Source: an uncultured Bacilli bacterium (GTDB taxonomy: Bacteria; Bacillota_I; Bacilli_A; RF39; UBA660). From it: a DNA stretch of 10,358 nucleotides. The notes under the pieces are model-generated. The model was not told the DNA's origin. It worked only from the letters and a program-made list of their open reading frames with translations, and did not search any database. Shown in pieces: positions 1 through 5,437 of this stretch; the stretch's first letter is position 1, and every line of letters starts with the position of its first letter. The stretch lies in assembly GCA_947628445.1 (NCBI GenBank), contig CANQZX010000042.1, positions 1 to 10,358 on the forward strand, read 5' to 3'. A program made the translations under genes and the position numbers.

Positions 1-20
1 CTACATGCTTTGTACTTTTT

Positions 21-49
21 TGTGAAGTAAAACTTTGTTTTACTTTATA
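21..49. repeat. Inverted repeat upstream of the lgt promoter
   Basis: A perfect 9-bp dyad, AAGTAAAAC (25-33) and GTTTTACTT (37-45) around a TTT loop, can be extended outward to 21-49 using two G-T pairs. Its right edge touches the putative lgt -35 box (48-53). No run of T follows on either strand, so it is a poor intrinsic terminator for an upstream gene. It could equally be an operator dyad or the weak end of the preceding transcript. The structure is seen in the sequence; its role is unknown. Confidence 0.45.
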
Positions 50-76
50 GACTTTTCGTTAGAAATTTAGTACAAT
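48..76 (+). promoter_or_regulatory. Putative sigma-A promoter for lgt
   Basis: TAGACT (48-53, four of six bases of the TTGACA consensus) is separated by 17 bp from TACAAT (71-76, five of six bases of TATAAT). Transcription would start near 83, giving a leader of roughly 18 bases before the lgt start. An AGGAGA ribosome site (88-93) lies seven bases before the ATG. Called by eye from consensus only. Confidence 0.6.
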
Positions 77-100
77 TTAAAAAGAATAGGAGAAAAATAG

Positions 101-910
101 ATGAGTGATACATTAATTAAAATTGGTAATTTTAGTATTAAATGGTATTCAGTATTAATATTAGTGGGAGTAATTGTAGCTTTTGTTATGACGATTCGCG
201 AAGGCAAAAGATACAACTATAGCAAAGATTTTATTTTTAATATGATGTTTTGGGGCATTATTTTTGGGGTTATTGGGGCCCGGTTATATTATGTCGTTTT
301 TAATTTAAATATTTATCATAATTTTGGGGATATTTTTAAAGTTTGGGAAGGTGGTTTAGCCATTCATGGTGGCATTATTGCTGGTCTAATTACCATCATT
401 ATTTATTGTAAAAAATATCAGGTCCGGGCAATGCGGATGACGGATTTTATTGTGCCCGGTTTAATCTTAGCCCAAGCAATTGGCCGGTGGGGTAATTTCT
501 TTAATGGCGAAGCCCATGGGGCGGCAACGACGATTACTATTTTACAAAATATGCATATACCGAATTTTATAATTCAAGGGATGAATATTGATGGGATTTA
601 TTATCAACCAACATTTCTTTATGAATCTTTATGGTGTTTGTTAGGTTTTATTATCCTATTAATAATTCGCCGGTTAAAATATACTAAAGTTGGCCAACCA
701 ACGGCGTTCTACTTAATGTTTTATAGTTTAGGTCGTTTCTTTATTGAAGGCATGCGTACGGATTCGTTAATGCTTGGCGGCTTTCGAATGGCCCAAATCG
801 TTTCGGTAGTTATGTTTATTGTCGGCTTAGGTATTATTATGATTACCTCAAGGCGCGGTCGCTTTGAAGATTTGTATAGTAAAGATGCTGATCAACAGAT
901 AAAATTCTAG
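101..910 (+). CDS. lgt: Prolipoprotein diacylglyceryl transferase
   Basis: Lgt is the membrane enzyme that moves a diacylglyceryl group from phosphatidylglycerol onto the lipobox cysteine of prelipoproteins, the first step of lipoprotein maturation. The 269-residue length is normal. The family signature GRWGNFFNGE is at residues 128-137, holding the Arg and Asn known to be essential in E. coli Lgt. Y16, H89 (AIHGG) and R212/E216 (GRFFIEG, 211-217) sit where the other conserved residues are expected. About seven hydrophobic segments are visible, for example at 17-31, 49-67, 88-103, 116-127, 174-190, 202-215 and 231-249. The start is fixed by AGGAGA at 88-93. The gene appears monocistronic, ending in TAG and followed directly by a hairpin terminator. 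Its presence implies that the organism makes lipoproteins, which would include substrate-binding proteins of transporters. Identity is secure. Confidence 0.97.
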   Translation: MSDTLIKIGNFSIKWYSVLILVGVIVAFVMTIREGKRYNYSKDFIFNMMFWGIIFGVIGARLYYVVFNLNIYHNFGDIFKVWEGGLAIHGGIIAGLITIIIYCKKYQVRAMRMTDFIVPGLILAQAIGRWGNFFNGEAHGAATTITILQNMHIPNFIIQGMNIDGIYYQPTFLYESLWCLLGFIILLIIRRLKYTKVGQPTAFYLMFYSLGRFFIEGMRTDSLMLGGFRMAQIVSVVMFIVGLGIIMITSRRGRFEDLYSKDADQQIKF

Positions 911-911
911 G

Positions 912-950
912 AAGAATAAATTAAGCAAATAATTAATTTATTCTTTTTTT
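912..950 (+). terminator. Intrinsic terminator after lgt
   Basis: AAGAATAAATTAA (912-924) pairs with TTAATTTATTCTT (933-945) around an 8-base loop, giving a 13-bp A/T-rich stem that runs into a T tract (944-950). It begins two bases after the lgt stop codon. The stem is low in GC, but the shape is that of a rho-independent terminator. Confidence 0.75.
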
Positions 951-963
951 CTGAAAATAGAAG

Positions 964-972
964 TGCTATAAT
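964..972 (+). promoter_or_regulatory. Extended -10 promoter of the YfcC-like transporter gene
   Basis: TGCTATAAT (964-972) is a perfect extended -10 element: a TGn motif plus consensus TATAAT. At the usual distance upstream there is only the T tract of the lgt terminator (944-949), so there is no real -35 and the TG motif would carry recognition. The ribosome site AGGGAGGAG (979-987) begins about six bases after the -10, so the transcript would start at or just before the Shine-Dalgarno sequence. Confidence 0.65.
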
Positions 973-991
973 TTTAATAGGGAGGAGAAAA

Positions 992-2572
992 ATGAAGAAA
1001 ATATTTAAAAAACATGGTGCAGTAAAATGTATTGGTGGATGTTTAAGTATTTTAGGAGTTATTGCCGCGATTGTTTTAGCTTTTTTAAATGTATCAATAA
1101 ACCTTATCTTTTTTAAAATTTTGGCTTGTGCTTTAATTTTCATTGGTTTATTTATGATGGCTTTAATGGCTAAAGAACATAAAACCTTTAAAATTATTGG
1201 GGCTTGTATGTTGGCAATTTTCCTATTCTCTTGGATTTTACCAATTGGGGGATACCAAGGGGCAACATTCATTGAACAAGGAATGCGTCGTTTAGGCGCA
1301 GTAGATATTGGGGTAGCACTATATCAATCCATGAGCTTTACTTTAGATAAATTATTATTTCTATTTGCTTTAGCGGGATTCTATGGTATTTTATCTCATA
1401 TCAGTGGTTACCAACAATTAGTTACCAAAATTGCTAAAGGTTTAAAAGAACACTCTATTATCGTGGCTCTTGTAATGTCTTTATTAATTACGGCCTTTAC
1501 CGTTTTATCAAGACAAACCTTTGCAGTTCTAATTTTCATTCCATTCTTTATTGCAATTTTAGCTAAAATGAAAGTGGATAAAATTTCAACTTTAGCAATT
1601 ACATTTGGTTCAATGCTAATTGGTATTTTAGGAACCTTATATGGAACGGATAGTTTAAGTGACTTTAACTATTATGTGGGAACGGAAATAACAACTGGTC
1701 TTACATATCGTGGTATTATTTTAGCGGTTGCTTTTGTGCTATTTAATTTCTTTATCGTTATGCGGTTAAGAAAAATGGCTAAAGCAAAAAATAATGAAGT
1801 AGTGGAAGATCCTTTTGCTTTTGAAGCTCCAAGAAAGAAAGCTCTTGCTTTTCCAGCAGCCATTATTCTTGGCCTTGGGGCTATTATTACCATCCTAGGA
1901 TATATTGCTTGGAATACTAACTGGGGAATTGAAGTTTTTGATAAGTTCCATGAATGGTTAACAACCCTTGCAATTGGTAAAGACTATACTATCTTTAGTT
2001 ACTTATTAAGTTCGGAACAAGCAGTAGCTCTTGGTAACTTTAGCTATTTATTCTATTTAGTACCTGTAATGTTAATGGTAGTTGTGTTACTGGCTATTAT
2101 CTATCGGGCTAAATTAAATGACCTCATAGCTGCCTTTGCCGAAGGCGTTAAAGTTGCTGTTAAACCGGCTTTAATTATTGTTAGTATTTATACTATTTTC
2201 GTCTTTGCTTATATGTCACCAGGTATGGCTTCCGTTATTAACTTTGGTTGGGCCAAACCACATTTTAATTCTGTTGAGGCACCATTAACAGCTTTAGTAG
2301 TTTCTATCTTTAATGTTGACTTTGGTTATACGGGCTGGACAATTAGTCAATTATTAACTAATGCCTATGCTAGTAACTTAGAAATAGTTCATACGATGTT
2401 TACATCAATGTATGGCTTAGTTCAAGTATTTATGCCAACAAGTGTAATATTAATGGTTGGGGCTGCTATGTTAAAAGTTGATTACAAATCATGGCTTAAA
2501 TATATTTGGCCATTCGTTGTTGGTATTTTAGTAATATTACTAGTATTCTTTGCAGTATTACTATATGTTTAA
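992..2572 (+). CDS. YfcC/DcuC-like integral membrane transporter
   Basis: A 526-residue protein with about a dozen or more hydrophobic segments, certainly an inner-membrane carrier. From about residue 63 it resembles the YfcC/DcuC/AbgT side of the ion-transporter superfamily: an opening helix ending in SWILPIGGY (80-88), a hydrophobic stretch rich in small and polar residues (LLITAFTVLSRQTFAV, 164-179) then IFIPFFIAIL (181-190), AFAEGVKVAVKPALI (381-395), and near the C-terminus YGLVQVFMPTSVILMVG (474-490). Families of this fold are proposed to move dicarboxylates, amino acids or peptides by secondary transport; the substrate here cannot be read from sequence. Residues 1-60 add two hydrophobic segments (about 11-33 and 37-59) that I would not expect in YfcC itself. 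A charged cytoplasmic loop lies near 258-284. The gene stands alone between its own promoter and terminator and ends in tandem TAATAA. Family assignment is moderate; being a transporter is near certain. Confidence 0.6.
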   Translation: MKKIFKKHGAVKCIGGCLSILGVIAAIVLAFLNVSINLIFFKILACALIFIGLFMMALMAKEHKTFKIIGACMLAIFLFSWILPIGGYQGATFIEQGMRRLGAVDIGVALYQSMSFTLDKLLFLFALAGFYGILSHISGYQQLVTKIAKGLKEHSIIVALVMSLLITAFTVLSRQTFAVLIFIPFFIAILAKMKVDKISTLAITFGSMLIGILGTLYGTDSLSDFNYYVGTEITTGLTYRGIILAVAFVLFNFFIVMRLRKMAKAKNNEVVEDPFAFEAPRKKALAFPAAIILGLGAIITILGYIAWNTNWGIEVFDKFHEWLTTLAIGKDYTIFSYLLSSEQAVALGNFSYLFYLVPVMLMVVVLLAIIYRAKLNDLIAAFAEGVKVAVKPALIIVSIYTIFVFAYMSPGMASVINFGWAKPHFNSVEAPLTALVVSIFNVDFGYTGWTISQLLTNAYASNLEIVHTMFTSMYGLVQVFMPTSVILMVGAAMLKVDYKSWLKYIWPFVVGILVILLVFFAVLLYV

Positions 2573-2577
2573 TAATT

Positions 2578-2602
2578 AAGGCATCTTTTGGTGCCTTTTT
2601 TT
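2578..2602 (+). terminator. Intrinsic terminator after the YfcC-like gene
   Basis: AAGGCATC (2578-2585) pairs with GGTGCCTT (2590-2597), with one T-G pair and a TTTT tetraloop, followed by a T run through 2602. This is a classic compact rho-independent terminator starting five bases after the stop codon. Confidence 0.88.
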
Positions 2603-2604
2603 AT

Positions 2605-2611
2605 GGTCAAA
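2605..2611 (+). promoter_or_regulatory. Possible single CtsR-type heptad
   Basis: GGTCAAA (2605-2611) equals one half of the known CtsR heat-shock operator, in which two such heptads are repeated with three bases between them. The second half is missing here: the bases after the three-base gap are GTTAGCT. It lies about 70 bp before the ClpC-like gene, the kind of gene CtsR controls. A seven-base match is weak, and no clear sigma-A promoter was found in 2603-2678; TATAAA occurs at 2626 and 2649, both with poor -35 boxes. Confidence 0.2.
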
Positions 2612-2678
2612 TCAGTTAGCTTGTATATAAAGTTTATTTTCTTAACATTATAAACATAGAATTATAAAGGAGGATTCT

Positions 2679-4676
2679 ATGTTTGATTTTTTTAATATTG
2701 AAATTGGTAAGTTATTTAAGCAAAGTGAACAAGAAATGCTTTCTTTAAATCATCCTTATGTTGGAACTGAACATTTATTGCTGGCATTATTAAAAATGGC
2801 GCCCGATGTTAAAAAGATAGCCCTAAGTTATGGGTTAACATATGAGAATTTTCGCCATGAATTATTATTAGTAATTGGTTCGGCCACGAAAAAAACGGGA
2901 TATATTTTATATACGCCCCTTTTAAAACGCGTTATTAAAAGGGCAACAGATATGGCGATGGAAAAAAAGGAAGAATTAACTTATAGTCACTTATATATGG
3001 CTATTTTAGAAGAGGGCGAAGGCATTGCCATTAGAGTCCTTTTAGGTATGGATATTGATATTGAGGCTATGTATGAAGAATTAAGTAATAGTAAAAATCC
3101 TACCAGGACCAAATTACAGCTTTTAGAAATTGGAAAAAACTTAAATGAATTAGTTAATCCCGAAGAAAAACTCATTGGCCGAGAAAAAGAAATTGATTAT
3201 ATTATTGAAACGCTCTTGCGAAAAAATAAAAATAATCCACTTTTAATTGGCCCCGCGGGGGTAGGAAAAACGGCCATTGTAGAAGAATTGGCGAGAAGAA
3301 TTAATCAGAAATTAGTGCCTCATAATTTAAAAAATAAGGAAATTATTATGTTAGAAATGGGTTCTTTAGTCGCAGGAACCAAGTATCGGGGTGAATTTGA
3401 AGAACGCCTAACTAAAATAATTAAAGAATTAGAAAAAAATCCTCAATATATTTTATTTATTGATGAGATTCATTCCATGGTTAATGCTGGGGGAGCCGAA
3501 GGGGCTATTAATGCCGCGGATATTTTAAAACCCTATTTAGCCCGGGGTACCATTAAATGTATTGGGGCTACGACAACGAACGAGTACAATAAGTTTATGG
3601 CTAGTGATAAGGCTTTAGCCCGGCGTTTTGAAAAGATTAATATTAAAGAACCAACTTTAAAAGAAACGACTGAGATCTTAATTAAAGTTAAAGCCAATTA
3701 CGAAAAACATTATAATCTTAAAATTAAAGATACGGCTGTAAAAGAAATTGTTGAGCTTACTGATAAATATATTTATGGCGAAAAAAATCCGGATAAATCT
3801 TTGGATGTTTTAGATTCTGTTTGTGCTTATATGGCTTTAAAAAAAGAACAAAATAGTCCGGCGAAAGATTACCAAAAAGAATTATTGACCTTGGCGGATG
3901 CGAAAAAGAAATATATTCAAGCTAATGACTTTGAAGGGGCCATGAAGATTCACCATGATGAGATTAAAATAAAAAAGCAAGTAGCCAAGTTAAATGATCA
4001 ACCGATGCCAAATATTACGAAGGATGATATATATTATGTAATTAGTAAAAAGGTAAGTATTCCAGTACCGCAAAAAAAAACGAAATTACTTGCTAATTTA
4101 ACTAAGGCCTTAGAAAGGTTAGAATATCCAGAAGCGGTAATTACCGATATAATTAGTACCCTAAAAGAAAAGTATTATGATAATCTTGCTCCAATTAGTT
4201 TTCTTTTTAATGATCCTGATAACACTTTAAGTAAAAATATAATAGATTTAATAGCCCAAGAATTAAAAATGAATAGTTTGAAACTAGATTTTAATGATTA
4301 TGCATCTTATCCTACTTTAAGTAAATTGTTGGGCTCCTCCGCGGGTTATGTTGGTTATGATGATGAGCCCATCATTAATAATTTAAAATATAATCCGTAT
4401 AGTTGTTTAGTTATTGATAACTATGAAAGTGGTTGTGTAGAAATCAAAAAAATAGTGGAACAAATACTTACTAATGGTCTTGTGAAAAACGCGAAAGGCG
4501 AAGAAATATCTTTTAAAAATACGATTATCATTATTAATACTAATTTAAAGCAGAGTGCCCAAGTGGGCTTTTTAGCCCCAGCAAGTAAAGAAAATAATCC
4601 TGAAAAAATGTTAACTAAAATTGATAAAGTCATTACTTTTAAACCAACTTTAAAAAAGAATTATCAAAAAAATTAA
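2679..4676 (+). CDS. clpC: ClpC-like AAA+ unfoldase with degenerate second ATPase domain
   Basis: Clp/Hsp100 unfoldases form hexameric rings that thread proteins into the ClpP protease. Order of parts: two Clp-N repeats (about 10-60 and 75-132); D1 with Walker A GPAGVGKT (191-198), pore loop KYRGEFE (235-241), Walker B ILFIDEIH (258-265), sensor 1 GATTTNEY (296-303) and arginine finger ARRFE (314-318); a short UVR-like middle domain (about 405-435); then a D2 from about 448. D1 looks fully active. In D2 the Walker A position reads NDPDNTLS (511-518) with no GKT, Walker B reads LVIDNYE (577-583) with Asn for the catalytic Glu, and the arginine-finger motif LNRID has become LTKID (645-649). The pore loop GYVG (556-559) and the ClpP-docking VGF (629-631) remain. 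The protein ends where the D2 small domain should begin; usual length is about 810 residues. AAAGGAGG (2667-2674) supports the start. No ctsR or mcsAB lies beside it. The ClpC family is clear; activity with ClpP is inferred. Confidence 0.88.
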   Translation: MFDFFNIEIGKLFKQSEQEMLSLNHPYVGTEHLLLALLKMAPDVKKIALSYGLTYENFRHELLLVIGSATKKTGYILYTPLLKRVIKRATDMAMEKKEELTYSHLYMAILEEGEGIAIRVLLGMDIDIEAMYEELSNSKNPTRTKLQLLEIGKNLNELVNPEEKLIGREKEIDYIIETLLRKNKNNPLLIGPAGVGKTAIVEELARRINQKLVPHNLKNKEIIMLEMGSLVAGTKYRGEFEERLTKIIKELEKNPQYILFIDEIHSMVNAGGAEGAINAADILKPYLARGTIKCIGATTTNEYNKFMASDKALARRFEKINIKEPTLKETTEILIKVKANYEKHYNLKIKDTAVKEIVELTDKYIYGEKNPDKSLDVLDSVCAYMALKKEQNSPAKDYQKELLTLADAKKKYIQANDFEGAMKIHHDEIKIKKQVAKLNDQPMPNITKDDIYYVISKKVSIPVPQKKTKLLANLTKALERLEYPEAVITDIISTLKEKYYDNLAPISFLFNDPDNTLSKNIIDLIAQELKMNSLKLDFNDYASYPTLSKLLGSSAGYVGYDDEPIINNLKYNPYSCLVIDNYESGCVEIKKIVEQILTNGLVKNAKGEEISFKNTIIIINTNLKQSAQVGFLAPASKENNPEKMLTKIDKVITFKPTLKKNYQKN

Positions 4677-4696
4677 AACTTCTTGAAAAAGTTTTT
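4675..4696 (+). terminator. Weak hairpin at the end of the ClpC-like gene
   Basis: AAAACTT (4675-4681) pairs with AAGTTTT (4689-4695) around a 7-base loop, with TTTTT at 4692-4696. It overlaps the last bases of the stop codon. The stem has a single C-G pair, so it is a marginal terminator. It also starts just after an A7 run (4666-4672), which leaves open a role in frameshifting, discussed separately. Confidence 0.4.
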
Positions 4697-4700
4697 CTCC

Positions 4701-4719
4701 TGTAACTTAGATGTAACTT
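4701..4719 (+). promoter_or_regulatory. TGTAACTT direct repeat, likely response-regulator operator
   Basis: TGTAACTT occurs at 4701-4708 and again at 4712-4719, so the copies are 11 bp apart, one helical turn, on the same face of the DNA. The second copy ends four bases before the TATAAT of the ABC operon and occupies the place of a missing -35 box. Tandem repeats with 11-bp periodicity over the -35 are the known arrangement for activators of the OmpR/PhoB family, and one such regulator is encoded at 8433-9086. That this regulator binds here is inferred. Confidence 0.6.
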
Positions 4720-4723
4720 TGGT

Positions 4724-4729
4724 TATAAT
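4724..4729 (+). promoter_or_regulatory. -10 box of the ABC transporter operon
   Basis: A perfect TATAAT. The hexamer 17 bp upstream, TGTAAC (4701-4706), matches TTGACA at only two positions, so the promoter is expected to depend on an activator bound at the overlapping direct repeat. The start of transcription would be near 4736. Confidence 0.7.
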
Positions 4730-4747
4730 ATAATTACGATGAAAAAC

Positions 4748-4755
4748 GAAAGGAG
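4748..4755 (+). promoter_or_regulatory. Ribosome binding site that decides the ABC ATPase start
   Basis: GAAAGGAG lies seven bases before the ATG at 4763. An earlier in-frame ATG at 4739 is only about three bases beyond the expected transcription start and has no ribosome site, and its extra eight residues do not belong to the ABC fold. The start at 4763 is therefore chosen. Confidence 0.85.
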
Positions 4756-4762
4756 TTTTTTC

Positions 4763-5437
4763 ATGGAAATATTAAGAGTGGAAAATTTAACAAAAGTTTA
4801 TGGGAAAGATACCACCAAAGTAGTGGCTTTGGACCACGTATCTTTTAGTGTGGAAAAGGGTGAGTTTGTGGCTATTGTTGGGGCTTCTGGCAGTGGTAAA
4901 TCAACGCTTTTACACTTAATCGGCGGAGTTGATCGACCAACAAGTGGGAAAGTTTATATTGATGATAAAGATATTTTTGCTTTCGATGATGATAAACTCG
5001 CGATTTTTCGCAGACGACAAGTGGGCTTAATTTACCAATTTTATAATTTAATTCCTATTTTGAATGTCGCCGAAAATATTACGTTGCCCATGGCTTTAGA
5101 TAATAGACAAGTAAGTAAGGAAAAGCTCGATGAACTTTTAGAACTTTTAGGTTTAAGTAACCGTAGGAATCATTTACCTAATGAACTATCAGGTGGGCAA
5201 CAACAAAGAACGAGTATTGGCCGGGCATTAATAACCAATCCCACGATTATTTTGGCCGATGAACCAACCGGGAATTTGGATAGTAAAGCAAGCGATGAAA
5301 TTGTGGCTTTATTAAAAAAATCCAATAAAGAATTAAAGCAAACAATCATTATGATAACGCATAATCTGGAAATTGCGAAATGTGCCGATCGGATTATTAA
5401 ATTAGAAGATGGCCGGATTGTAGCAGGTGCCAAATAA
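4763..5437 (+). CDS. ABC transporter ATP-binding protein, MacB/LolD/BceA type
   Basis: A 224-residue ATPase that would power the permease encoded next to it, on the cytoplasmic face of the membrane. All nucleotide-binding motifs are intact: Walker A GASGSGKST (40-48), Q-loop YQFYNLIP (91-98), signature LSGGQQQR (142-149), Walker B with D-loop ILADEPTGNLD (163-173) and switch histidine H200 (MITHN). The YQ-x-x-NLIP Q-loop and ADEPTGNLDS string are typical of the family that pairs with FtsX/MacB permeases. These work by mechanotransmission and commonly handle antimicrobial peptides, lipids or lipoproteins. Its stop codon overlaps the permease start by one base (TAATG), showing translational coupling. 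Expression is probably controlled through the TGTAACTT repeat upstream. Function class is certain; the substrate is not known. Confidence 0.95.
   Translation: MEILRVENLTKVYGKDTTKVVALDHVSFSVEKGEFVAIVGASGSGKSTLLHLIGGVDRPTSGKVYIDDKDIFAFDDDKLAIFRRRQVGLIYQFYNLIPILNVAENITLPMALDNRQVSKEKLDELLELLGLSNRRNHLPNELSGGQQQRTSIGRALITNPTIILADEPTGNLDSKASDEIVALLKKSNKELKQTIIMITHNLEIAKCADRIIKLEDGRIVAGAK

Noticed and set aside
1..30. Possible last nine codons of an upstream + strand gene ending in TAA at 28-30
   Set aside because: Nine residues cannot be identified, and other frames are equally open for this length. No claim can be supported.
907..1272. Open frame of 121 codons on the - strand
   Set aside because: It lies over the lgt terminator, a promoter and the start of the YfcC-like gene. 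It has no ribosome site or family match, and its composition is that of an antisense shadow. The other minus-strand open frames over the clp, ABC, permease and two-component genes fail for the same reasons.
4739..4762. Earlier in-frame ATG for the ABC ATPase
   Set aside because: It sits about ten bases after the -10 box with no ribosome site, and a strong GAAAGGAG lies before the ATG at 4763.
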